From positions 310,001 through 374,000 of the forward strand of contig DASSSY010000006.1 of assembly GCA_035708205.1 (NCBI GenBank): 64,000 nucleotides of DNA, written 5' to 3'. How positions within the stretch are numbered: the stretch's first letter is position 1; the number at the start of each line of letters is the position of its first letter. Source of the DNA: DASSSY01 sp035708205 (lineage in GTDB: Bacteria; Bacteroidota; Bacteroidia; Chitinophagales; Chitinophagaceae). The notes under the pieces were generated by a model. The model made no database searches and was not told the DNA's origin. It worked only from the letters and a program-made list of their open reading frames with translations. A program made the translations under genes and the position numbers. Below, piece after piece: positions 8,039 through 16,401 of this stretch.

Positions 8039-10663
8039 CTAAGTATTGTAATTTTTAACTATTTCTTTTAATTCATTAAGTTTCAGGAGCGCTTCTACCG
8101 GTGTGAGCCGGGTGATATCCACCGCAAATAATTTTTCTTTGATTTGAGACAGATCATCAGCCAGGCCTTCAAAGATATTGAGCTGGTAGGTTTGGGAAGG
8201 GATATTCCTTACTTTTTGCTGTAGCTCGTTATCTTTGTTCTTATCCTCCAGCTCCGCGAGTATTTCGTTAGCCCGGTCGGTCAGCTTTGGCGGCATACCG
8301 GCCATTTTCGCTACCTGGATACCAAAGCTGTGACGGCTTCCGCCAGGTTCTAATTTTCTCAGGAAAATGACCTTATGGCCCGTCTCCCTATGGGTGATAT
8401 GGTAGTTCCTGATGCGGGAAAATTTATTTTCCAATTCATTCAGCTCATGGTAGTGTGTGGCAAAAAGGGTTTTAGGGCAGCAGGAATGATTGTGGATGTA
8501 TTCCACGATTGACCAGGCAATGGAAATGCCGTCATAGGTGCTGGTGCCCCTGCCGATCTCATCCAGTAATATCAGGCTGCGGCTGCTGATATTATTAATG
8601 ATGCTGGCAGTTTCGTTCATCTCTACCATAAAAGTAGATTCCCCGCCGCTGAGATTATCGGAGGCGCCTACACGGGTAAATATCTTGTCGGTCAGGCCGA
8701 TCTTTGCTGCTGTTGCCGGTACGAAAGAGCCCATGTGGGCCATGAGCGTGATAAGAGCGGTCTGGCGCAGCAGGGCCGATTTACCGCTCATGTTAGGTCC
8801 CGTAAGGATAATGATCTGCTGTTGCTCTTTGTCCAGGAATATATCGTTGGCAACATAGGCTTCGCCAGGGGGAAGATTTTGCTCGATGACGGGATGGCGT
8901 CCTTCGGAAATGTTCAGCTCATTGCCGGTCACTACCTGCGGCCGGCAATAGTGATGCCGGGCAGCCGTTCGGGCAAAAGAATATAAAACGTCAATCCTGG
9001 CGACTGTCTGAGCGCAGGCCTGCAGGTACGCCAGATGTAGCTGTACCCGGTCTAATAATTCGGAGTACAGCTGCTGTTCCAGCGCAGCGATCCGGTCCTG
9101 AGCATTAAGGATCTTTTCTTCGTATTCTTTAAGTTCCGGAATAATATAACGTTCGGCATTAGCCAGGGTTTGTTTCCGGATCCAGCTTTCCGGTACTTTG
9201 TCCTTATGGGTATTGGTCACTTCCAGATAATACCCGAAGACATTATTAAAGGAGATTTTCAGAGAGGAAATGCCGGTTATTTCACTTTGTTCCTGCTGGA
9301 TCCTGGCTAAATATTCTTTACTTTTGAAGGCAATATTACGCAGCTCATCCAGCTCATCATTGAGGCCTTCGCGAATGACGTTTCCTTTATTCAGCGCTAC
9401 CGGTGCCTCGTCATTCAGGTAGCGGGCAATTAAGTTCTGAACCTCATCATTAGGTTGAATATCGTCGGACAGGTTTTCCAACGGCTTATTTTTTTCTGAA
9501 GCGACGGCGGTATGCTTTAACAGCTTTTTCAGCAAAAAAGCGCCCTGCAGGCTTTTGCCTAAGTGCACCAGCTCACGGGGGCTGATCCTTTTGAGCGGAA
9601 TTTTAGCGGTCAGGCGCTCTATGTCGCCGATTTGCTTCAGGATGCGTCCGGTTTCCGCATGTAGGTCCTGGTTGAGTAAAAAGAGATAGACCAGTTCCTG
9701 GCGTTCTTCTATTTTTTCCAGATTGGTCAGGGGGAAAATCAGCCACCGCTTCAATAACCTGGCGCCCATTGGCGTTTGTGTTTCATCAATAGCGTCAAGT
9801 AATGAGCTGTTTTGCTCATTATTCAAACGAATGAGTTCCAGGTTCCTGATGGTGAACCGGTCCATCCACAGGAAATCGGCTGCCGTAACACGTTCAATGG
9901 TGGTCAGGTGCTGAAGGTTAGGGTGCTCGGTATCCTTAAGGTAATGCAATGCGGCGCCGGCTGCGATAGTGGCTGCAGGCCATTCTTCTATGCCGAAGCC
10001 CTTCAGGGATTGAACATCGAAATGACGAATGAGGTTTTCATAAGCGTAATGATGCTCAAATATCCAGTCTTCCAGGCTGAAGATATAATATTGATGATTC
10101 AGGTTTTCTTTGAAAAACCGTTGCCGGCTTTTGGCTAAGATCACTTCTGACGGCTGGAAGCTTTGGAGCAGCTTATCCATATATTCCAGATCGCCCTGGG
10201 CTACAAGGCATTCGCCGGTGGATACATCCAGAAAGCAAATGCCGTTTTCTTTTTCGCCGATGAATACGGAAGCCAGGAAGTTATTGGTTTTATTTTCCAG
10301 TAATTTGTCATCAAGTGCAACGCCGGGAGTAACTAATTCCGTGACCCCTCGTTTGACAATGCCTTTGGCCTGCCTGGGGTCTTCCAATTGGTCACAAATG
10401 GCTACCCTGTAGCCGGCTTTGACCAGTTTATGCAAATAGGTATCCAGGGCGTGATGCGGAAAGCCGGCCAGTTCGGAATCGGCCGCCGCGCCATTGCTTC
10501 TTTTGGTCAGCGTGATGCCCAGCACTTTTGATGTGATCAGGGCGTCCTGTCCGAAGGTTTCATAGAAATCTCCGACACGAAAAAGGAGAATAGCGTCGGG
10601 ATACCGGTTTTTAATTTCCCGGTGCTGTTTCATTAAAGGGGTTTCCGCAGTATTCTTTGCCAT
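8039..10663 (-). CDS. mutS: DNA mismatch repair protein MutS
   Basis: 874 residues from the chosen ATG, normal for MutS1. MutS binds mispairs and insertion/deletion loops and recruits MutL. The mispair-binding Phe-Glu motif lies in GDFYETFG (~31-38). Connector and lever domains follow. The ATPase has Walker A GPNMSGKSA (~622-630), LLDEIGRGTS Walker B (~699-708) and the TLFATHYHEL region. Serine in Walker A in place of the second glycine, and Ala after Ser, are common in this phylum to my knowledge. A GTG 12 bp upstream (10675) keeps the frame open but lies inside the -7 promoter box at 10675-10682, so the ATG at 10663 is preferred. No mutL is nearby. Confidence 0.96.
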   Translation of the reverse strand: MAKNTAETPLMKQHREIKNRYPDAILLFRVGDFYETFGQDALITSKVLGITLTKRSNGAAADSELAGFPHHALDTYLHKLVKAGYRVAICDQLEDPRQAKGIVKRGVTELVTPGVALDDKLLENKTNNFLASVFIGEKENGICFLDVSTGECLVAQGDLEYMDKLLQSFQPSEVILAKSRQRFFKENLNHQYYIFSLEDWIFEHHYAYENLIRHFDVQSLKGFGIEEWPAATIAAGAALHYLKDTEHPNLQHLTTIERVTAADFLWMDRFTIRNLELIRLNNEQNSSLLDAIDETQTPMGARLLKRWLIFPLTNLEKIEERQELVYLFLLNQDLHAETGRILKQIGDIERLTAKIPLKRISPRELVHLGKSLQGAFLLKKLLKHTAVASEKNKPLENLSDDIQPNDEVQNLIARYLNDEAPVALNKGNVIREGLNDELDELRNIAFKSKEYLARIQQEQSEITGISSLKISFNNVFGYYLEVTNTHKDKVPESWIRKQTLANAERYIIPELKEYEEKILNAQDRIAALEQQLYSELLDRVQLHLAYLQACAQTVARIDVLYSFARTAARHHYCRPQVVTGNELNISEGRHPVIEQNLPPGEAYVANDIFLDKEQQQIIILTGPNMSGKSALLRQTALITLMAHMGSFVPATAAKIGLTDKIFTRVGASDNLSGGESTFMVEMNETASIINNISSRSLILLDEIGRGTSTYDGISIAWSIVEYIHNHSCCPKTLFATHYHELNELENKFSRIRNYHITHRETGHKVIFLRKLEPGGSRHSFGIQVAKMAGMPPKLTDRANEILAELEDKNKDNELQQKVRNIPSQTYQLNIFEGLADDLSQIKEKLFAVDITRLTPVEALLKLNELKEIVKNYNT

Positions 10664-10674
10664 AGTTGAAGCCA

Positions 10675-10682
10675 CAAAAGTA
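10675..10682 (-). promoter_or_regulatory. -7 box (TACTTTTG) of mutS
   Basis: Minus-strand TACTTTTG fits TAnnTTTG. It ends 11 bases before the mutS ATG, which implies a leader of only a few nucleotides. Confidence 0.5.
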
Positions 10683-10720
10683 AGGAATTAGCGTTGGCTT
10701 TATAAGCCTTTCCTTACTTT
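10677..10720. repeat. Inverted repeat between methyltransferase and mutS
   Basis: AAAGTAAGGAA (10677-10687) is perfectly complementary to TTCCTTACTTT (10710-10720). A small inner hairpin (GGCTT/AAGCC) lies between. It could terminate the upstream minus-strand methyltransferase. One arm overlaps the mutS -7 box. Confidence 0.5.
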
Positions 10721-10840
10721 GTGATAGATCATTACCTGGCTGCTGCCGTGAAAAGGTCCGGGGCCTTGCAATCAGTAATGACCGGGAAATAGTGTATCCT
10801 TTCCATTAGGACCCTTTGGTGCGAACTATGAACTTCCCGA

Positions 10841-11587
10841 TTAAACGATCTTTTGAATAAAGTAATGAGGATTTTTCTTAATGATCTTGTACCGGCCGGT
10901 TTTAACGGATTCCTGGGCCACTAATTTGGAGCCTCTGTTAGTATAATCAGCTGAATCGTCAAACAGGATAAAGCCTCCCTTGACCAATAACTTATCCACA
11001 TTTTCAAAGTCCCTTTTGGCATATTCATATACATGATTACCGTCAATATAGGCAAAGGAGATATTCCCGCTGGGGGTAAATGTGCCGCCAAACAGGTTGT
11101 TGATCTCTTTTTGGTTGAACCAGGCATCGAAAAATTCGTCCGTAGGTAATTCTGAAGATTTGATATGGGCGTCTTCATTAAAAAACCTGACATTCCGCAC
11201 AAAGGCGTCCTTGACAAATTGTTGAATATCCGAAGGTTTCCTCAGATGAGCGATCGTTACGGAATCGTCAATATTTCTTAAATACCAGTCAGAAGTGATC
11301 AGGAGGTTTGACTTGTTGTGTTTTTTCAGAAAATATAAGATGGTATTGGCTGATAACCCGGCAAAGGTGCCCAGCTCTACGACAGGACTTTTGTCCGGCA
11401 GGTTCCTGATAGCATATTCGAAGCAATAAAGATGCCCTTTCTCTAACCATCCGGGAACGGTGGCCGATAACCAGAATAAAGATTCTTCTTCCTGGTAGAT
11501 GGGTTTGTTTTTAAGATAATAAAGCCCTTTGTTGAGAAAGTAAAAGCCTTTCTTTATCAGGTCCATGGAGTTGCTCATGTCGTACAT
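10841..11587 (-). CDS. Class I SAM-dependent methyltransferase (Methyltransf_24-like)
   Basis: 248 residues. The SAM-binding glycine-rich motif I reads VVELGTFAGLSANTILYFL (~70-88). Further down, ISFAYIDGNHVYEYAKRDFENVDKLLVKGGFILFDDS (~175-211) is the FIDGxHxYxxVxxD...GGxxxxDD pattern typical of this family, which is often found in glycan, cephalosporin-hydroxylase-like or macrocin-type O-methyltransferases. The substrate cannot be told. A second in-frame ATG lies 9 bp in, and either could be used. It sits 79 bp downstream of the GLPGLI gene and upstream of mutS; neither neighbour suggests a shared pathway. Confidence 0.75.
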   Translation of the reverse strand: MYDMSNSMDLIKKGFYFLNKGLYYLKNKPIYQEEESLFWLSATVPGWLEKGHLYCFEYAIRNLPDKSPVVELGTFAGLSANTILYFLKKHNKSNLLITSDWYLRNIDDSVTIAHLRKPSDIQQFVKDAFVRNVRFFNEDAHIKSSELPTDEFFDAWFNQKEINNLFGGTFTPSGNISFAYIDGNHVYEYAKRDFENVDKLLVKGGFILFDDSADYTNRGSKLVAQESVKTGRYKIIKKNPHYFIQKIV

Positions 11588-11666
11588 TTATGCCGACGAA
11601 AATAGATAATAGAATGGTTAATATTGGTAACGCGGCAATATTTTACAATCTTTTTATATTTACGGC

Positions 11667-12425
11667 CTAAAGCGTTACCCGCCATAGCATCTTATCGGCA
11701 TAATTTCCCCAGCTTTTAGTATCTTTTCGAAGTTCCTCATAAAATTCCCTTCGGCTGACGGTATGTGTTTTTCGTGGAATATCCGGCGGGGTAAACCGGG
11801 GCGTATTCTGCGAAACATCGGTGGCAAACCAGGTGGTATACAGCCGGGGAATGGCGATGCCCAGGATCATGCCCGGCAGGCCGTTGAAGCTTTCGGGACC
11901 GCCGCTCACCATGATCTGGTCGGTATAGAAAGCCACCACCACAACGCTGTCGCAAATAGTCGTGACGGCCTTCCTGCAGGGGTAACCGGCAATGACCCTG
12001 ATCTCATCTTCTATTTTCCATTTGAACCGGGGCAGGCTGTCGGTAATCATGAAGTTTTTTTCAAAAACTTTTTTAATGCTTTCCATCATGCCGGTTTGAT
12101 AGTTGGTGGCCACTTCGTTTTTGTATGCGACATCCTTATGAGCGAAGTTGTTGACGATCCAATTGGTTTGCGCGTCTTTGCCCGATGTGGTCTCCTGAAA
12201 CTTGTAAGTGCTTTTCTCCTTATTGAATCTGAGGACAAACGGAGCGCTGACATCCTTAGGGATATCGGTGGCAAATTTTTTAACCCATTTATAATTATCT
12301 TCCCATTGTAATGCCCGTTTTATCTTAAAGGTTCTCTCGTAAGTGATGGTGCCTTGTGTGATAAATTGTGCGCTGGCCGTCAAAGGGAATAATAGTGCCA
12401 GGAAAAATAGGAGCTTATAAATCAT
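11667..12425 (-). CDS. GLPGLI family protein
   Basis: 252 residues with a signal peptide (1-19, LTASAQ) and a mainly beta-rich body. The family's name motif appears as SFNGLPGMILGI (~175-186), a Met replacing the usual Leu, followed by a Trp/Phe-rich stretch. GLPGLI proteins are exported proteins of unknown function in Bacteroidetes, frequently encoded beside TonB-dependent-receptor-like barrels. That is the case here, 21 bp downstream of the 929-residue barrel. The two very probably form an operon. I infer a shared role in the outer membrane or periplasm; no biochemical role can be assigned. Confidence 0.85.
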   Translation of the reverse strand: MIYKLLFFLALLFPLTASAQFITQGTITYERTFKIKRALQWEDNYKWVKKFATDIPKDVSAPFVLRFNKEKSTYKFQETTSGKDAQTNWIVNNFAHKDVAYKNEVATNYQTGMMESIKKVFEKNFMITDSLPRFKWKIEDEIRVIAGYPCRKAVTTICDSVVVVAFYTDQIMVSGGPESFNGLPGMILGIAIPRLYTTWFATDVSQNTPRFTPPDIPRKTHTVSRREFYEELRKDTKSWGNYADKMLWRVTL

Positions 12426-12446
12426 ATGTGAGCGTTAAAGCGATGG

Positions 12447-15236
12447 TTATTTGATATTAATAGTTTCGCCGGACTTCAACCGGTTGCCACCGGTATGGGT
12501 AAAGTTCCAGGTCAGGCTGAGCATGATATACCGCTGAATAGTGTTAGAATTGCTTTCGGATATCTGGTTGGCCGAGGTTATCCGGCTGTAGCCAATATTC
12601 TGGTTAAGGATGTCATTAGCGTAAATTTTGAATACCAAAGAGCGGTTCTTGAGGAAGGAACGGCCGATCCAGGCGTTCCAGAGAAATACTTTATTGTGGT
12701 GGTCGTCATCACTTAATTGCTGGCGTATGTGCCAGTCGATATTAGTGCCTAATTTAAAATGAAAAGGTAGCTGGTAGCTGAGGTCCAAACTTTGTGTAAA
12801 ATTCCAGTAGCGTGTTTTAATGTCTGTCCGGATATCGGAAACCGTACTGTTGTACGCGGGTGAAAAGGAATAACCGATACTGAGGATCGTGTCATTATAA
12901 TAATTAAGATTGATACCGGGCGAAAAGCTCCAGGTATTATTGCTGTTGAATAAATTGTTGATGAAATTGTTGGTATGGTCGTATGAGATATTTGCGTTTA
13001 AGTAGCCTGTCAGTTTACCGGCGATCTTTTTGCCGAACCCGCCCCAAAATCCACCGCTGTAATTGCCATTAACATTGACATATTGATAAGTGCGCCTTCC
13101 GGAAAGGTCGATGTTTTGTTTCATGGTGATGGCGTTTTGAACCAGCGAAAAATCAGCAGAGGCATAAATACTTTGGCTGTTGAGGACTTTGTAATTGTTG
13201 TAAAAAAGCCTGAACCGGTGCCTGAAAGCCTGCTTGAGATCGGGATTGCCAATGGCGACATTTAAAGGGTCGTCGTTATTGTGCACGGGTTGTAGCTGAG
13301 AGAGTTCGGGTTGTTGACTTTGACCGTAATAATTAAAGGAAAGAGCGCTCATCCGGCTTTTCCGGTATAGAAAGCTAAATGTGGGAAAAAAGTTGAGATA
13401 TGAATAATTAATGATGGAATCGTATAGGATATCCTTCTGGGTGTAGCGGGTACGGGCAATATCCCCGCCTAAGGTCATGTTGATCCTGTCACTGGGGTTA
13501 TATTTAAAGCCGATCCCGCCCCGGTTGCCTATGATACGATAAGCGTACTGGCTGCTATACAGGGAGTCTAACACATCTTCATAGCCTCCGGCACTGCCGG
13601 GAGTATGATTAAAAGATTGCAAATGGGACTGTTGATCAGTAACGGTAAAATGATAATTCAGCAGCAGGAATAGCTTTTGGGCCAGGGGTTCCGTATAGCT
13701 TAGCCCCAGGCCTGCATCCTGGCTTTTGTTCTCATTGGCTTTGCGCTGATCAATGGTTTTGGTGCTGTCGAGGGCGTAAAGATGGTACTCCGATTGCAGG
13801 GTGCCCTCACTGGCGAAATGATTTAGGTTTTCCGAAAGGCTGGCAGAGAAGGAGCGTCCTTTTTTCCTGAATTTTTTATTGTATTGAAGCGAAAGGCCCA
13901 GGCGTTGATTGTCGCCTGAAGAACGTTGACTCTGGTGGTTTTCATTGATCATATCGCCGGTGGAGGTTTGCGCTGTGGATTGTTGGAAATTATTGCCGCG
14001 GTTGGCGCCAATTCCCCCGTTAATGTCCAGGTCTAAAGTGGAGAGGGAATCAATTTTATATTTGGTGTGGAAGCTGACATTATGATTGATGCTGTTCCGT
14101 TTACTTTCAGCATGGTCATAGTTGAAATATTGGGTATCGGGCAAAATATATTGGGTTACGGAATTATTGAGCGCATAAGCATCATTCCTGTTGAAGCTGT
14201 AACTGCCGTTTAAAGACAGGGTATCGCCCCACCATGAATTGCCGTAGTGAAGACCTCCCTGCCAGGATTTGGGCAGTCCCTGGCCATGATAGGAACCGTC
14301 AAAACCATACATGTCGTTGGAACCATTGGTGACGGTCACGTTCCCGTCATTATAACTGATATTCCCTCCCGAGCCGTAATCGCGTCGTTCCTGCCAGCCC
14401 AGGCCGCCTTGTTCCGTGTTGGACATAATGGCATAAGCGGAAAGCTTTCTTTTTTTGTTAAAGGCGTTGATCATGGCCTCATTCTGCCAGTAATCGGGCA
14501 AACCGCCGCCAGCGGCTATTTTTCCGAAATAGCCGTGTTTGGCATCATCCTTTAATTTCAGGTTAATGGTTTTAATGGATTCGCCGTCGTCAATACCGGT
14601 TTGTTCGGCCTGCTTGCTTTTGCTGTCATAAACCTGTACCGATTGTACGGTTGAAGCTCTCAGCATCTTGGACACCTGTGCCGGGTCGTCGCTGAAAAAC
14701 TCGTCGCCGTCGACCAGCATTTTTTTCACCTCCTTTCCATATGCTTTAATGCTGCCGTCACGGTTGACCTCCAGTCCCGGCAATTTTTTTAACAATGCCT
14801 CTACATTCTCATACTGACCGGTCTTAAAGCTGTCGGCGACATATTCAATTGTGTCCCCTTTGATACTAATGGCATTTTTGCCGACAATAACCACTTCTTT
14901 CAGCAGGCTGGACTTGGATATCATGGGGATAACGCCCAGATCGGTGTCCGCCGCGGTAATATTGATGTCATCGACAAAGGTGGCAAAACGCGGGTGTTCA
15001 AAAAGCAATATGTAATGTCCCGGGCTGCCTGTTCTTAAGGTAAAATGGCCGCCGGTATCTGCACGGGTAAAGGCTTGTAGAACCGAATCCGATGCTTTGA
15101 GAAGCGAGACGGAAGTATATTGGGTGTAGCCAAAATTAAGCGTGTCTTTTAACGTGCCGCTCAGGCTGTAAGACGTTTGAGCAAAAAGCGCCGGGCTCAG
15201 GCAAAGCGTCAGGAAAAGGTAGATGATCTTATGCAT
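12447..15236 (-). CDS. TonB-dependent-receptor-like outer membrane beta-barrel protein
   Basis: 929 residues. Signal peptide 1-19 (ALFAQ). A carboxypeptidase-regulatory-like domain occupies ~22-105 (SYSLSGTLKDTLNFGYTQYTSVSLLKASDS...HFTLRTGSPGHYILLF). A plug-like segment follows (~110-230: SLLKEVVIVGKNAISIKGDTIEY...ALLKKLPGLEVNRDGSIKAYGKEVKKMLVDGDEFF...MLRASTVQSVQVYDSKSKQ). The remainder is a long outer-membrane barrel of the OMP_b-brl_3 kind with alternating aromatic strands. Unlike SusC it is not followed by a SusD; its partner is the GLPGLI gene 21 bp downstream. The substrate is unknown, and transport itself is not proven for this class. Confidence 0.86.
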   Translation of the reverse strand: MHKIIYLFLTLCLSPALFAQTSYSLSGTLKDTLNFGYTQYTSVSLLKASDSVLQAFTRADTGGHFTLRTGSPGHYILLFEHPRFATFVDDINITAADTDLGVIPMISKSSLLKEVVIVGKNAISIKGDTIEYVADSFKTGQYENVEALLKKLPGLEVNRDGSIKAYGKEVKKMLVDGDEFFSDDPAQVSKMLRASTVQSVQVYDSKSKQAEQTGIDDGESIKTINLKLKDDAKHGYFGKIAAGGGLPDYWQNEAMINAFNKKRKLSAYAIMSNTEQGGLGWQERRDYGSGGNISYNDGNVTVTNGSNDMYGFDGSYHGQGLPKSWQGGLHYGNSWWGDTLSLNGSYSFNRNDAYALNNSVTQYILPDTQYFNYDHAESKRNSINHNVSFHTKYKIDSLSTLDLDINGGIGANRGNNFQQSTAQTSTGDMINENHQSQRSSGDNQRLGLSLQYNKKFRKKGRSFSASLSENLNHFASEGTLQSEYHLYALDSTKTIDQRKANENKSQDAGLGLSYTEPLAQKLFLLLNYHFTVTDQQSHLQSFNHTPGSAGGYEDVLDSLYSSQYAYRIIGNRGGIGFKYNPSDRINMTLGGDIARTRYTQKDILYDSIINYSYLNFFPTFSFLYRKSRMSALSFNYYGQSQQPELSQLQPVHNNDDPLNVAIGNPDLKQAFRHRFRLFYNNYKVLNSQSIYASADFSLVQNAITMKQNIDLSGRRTYQYVNVNGNYSGGFWGGFGKKIAGKLTGYLNANISYDHTNNFINNLFNSNNTWSFSPGINLNYYNDTILSIGYSFSPAYNSTVSDIRTDIKTRYWNFTQSLDLSYQLPFHFKLGTNIDWHIRQQLSDDDHHNKVFLWNAWIGRSFLKNRSLVFKIYANDILNQNIGYSRITSANQISESNSNTIQRYIMLSLTWNFTHTGGNRLKSGETINIK

Positions 15237-15782
15237 AGGCGTTTAAAGGATGCTCAATTCTGAAAAACGGATTGAAGATAATAAAAAATGAATAAAATGA
15301 TAATTATGATCATGGGCTTTTGTTTCCGGTGTTGCACATTGGTTACCAGCGGCTCATGTCAGTATAAGTCGAAAACGGATTTGAAATATATCTTATTGTA
15401 TTGCGTAATTAAAATTAATGCATACGTTGAGGTCTGTTGGGTTCGTTATACGTTAAGTGTGTCATGCCACAGCAGGAACAAAATGCTATCCTTCTGGGTA
15501 TCGTTGGCAACAAAAGAAAGAATTCCGGCATCCTGGATGTGCCAATATGATATTGATTGACGCTGTTTATTTGTTTCCCCATTTGGAAAGCTATGGAAGG
15601 TTGCCTGTTAGAGAAAAGAGATATGCTTATCTACTTTATCCGGGTAAAATGGAGGGCCATACGGAAGTGTCACTCCGGTCAATGCAATTCCCGATGAAAA
15701 ATGAGCTTTAATGGCGCCGGTGAGCTTAGCGGTTACAAATATTTAATTACCGATCGGTATTTCCGGTATAAAGTGGGGATGC
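15237..15782. other. 546-bp stretch without a credible gene
   Basis: Several short frames of 60-90 codons exist on the plus strand, but their translations are Cys/Trp/Arg-rich, lack any family resemblance and have no ribosome site. A perfect 12-bp palindrome TACCGATCGGTA lies at 15748-15759, possibly an operator and possibly chance. The stretch lies upstream of the TonB-like gene and downstream of the GDSL hydrolase, so it should hold the promoter of the former, but I could not find a clear TAnnTTTG near 15236. Confidence 0.5.
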
Positions 15783-16391
15783 TTAAAGATTTTTTAAGAC
15801 ATGATCGATTATCCTGGCTGCGGAATTTGCCCATTCCCCATAGGCTTTCCCGCTGTAATGCAGCAAGTCTTCGGCCAGGGAACCGCTATCCAGGCCCTGC
15901 GTTCTGCTCATTGAGGTAATGTCTATATAATGGCATCGATAGGCTAAGGTCATTAATTTATTCTTTTTGTTAAACGCATCAATTTCGGAAGCGATCCCCG
16001 CTGTATCTTTAGCTTCGCTTTTTGCAAAAGGGGTGACGCCCCAGTCGGGAATGGACAGCACAAATACGCGCCGGGACTGCCCCCTGGCGGATAAAATGGC
16101 ACGCATCAGCAATTTTAAAAAATACCTTTCATATTGCTCAAGGGCCAAGCCCCGGTATTGGTCGTTAACGCCGATTAAGAGGGTGACGAGATCAAAATCG
16201 TTTTCCGGCCTTTCATTTTCCACTGCCCGGTATAGTTCCTCGCTTGTCCAGCCGGTTGTGGCAATAATTTTTGGCGGTTCTAAATCGTCAAAAGTTTTTT
16301 TCAGAATACCGGCCAATTGGTTGGGGAAATTGTCTTTCGCCGCCACCAATTCGCCGATAGTATAAGAGTCACCTAAAGCTAAGTATTTCAT
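15783..16391 (-). CDS. SGNH/GDSL hydrolase
   Basis: 202 residues. SGNH hydrolases cleave ester bonds (lipase, thioesterase or acetylesterase activity) with a Ser-His-Asp triad. Block I GDSY places the nucleophile at Ser9. Block III is GVND (74-77), with Asn76. Block V is EDLLHYSG, with Asp175 and His178. There is no signal peptide with this start. A longer frame to 16418 would add 9 residues and overlap the upstream aldehyde dehydrogenase by 17 bp. The ATG at 16391 leaves a 10-bp gap and puts GDSY at the usual distance from the N-terminus. It is probably co-transcribed with the aldehyde dehydrogenase. The natural substrate is unknown. Confidence 0.88.
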   Translation of the reverse strand: MKYLALGDSYTIGELVAAKDNFPNQLAGILKKTFDDLEPPKIIATTGWTSEELYRAVENERPENDFDLVTLLIGVNDQYRGLALEQYERYFLKLLMRAILSARGQSRRVFVLSIPDWGVTPFAKSEAKDTAGIASEIDAFNKKNKLMTLAYRCHYIDITSMSRTQGLDSGSLAEDLLHYSGKAYGEWANSAARIIDHVLKNL

Positions 16392-16401
16392 GGTGCCGGT
16401 T

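Noticed and set aside
11763..12311. 182-codon plus-strand frame lying antisense to the GLPGLI gene
   Set aside because: It is an antisense shadow of a well-supported gene with third-position pattern belonging to the minus strand; no start signals.
15288..15711. Overlapping plus-strand frames of about 85-90 codons in the gap before the TonB-like gene
   Set aside because: Translations are Cys/Trp-rich, resemble no family, and overlap each other in different frames; no promoter or ribosome site is visible.
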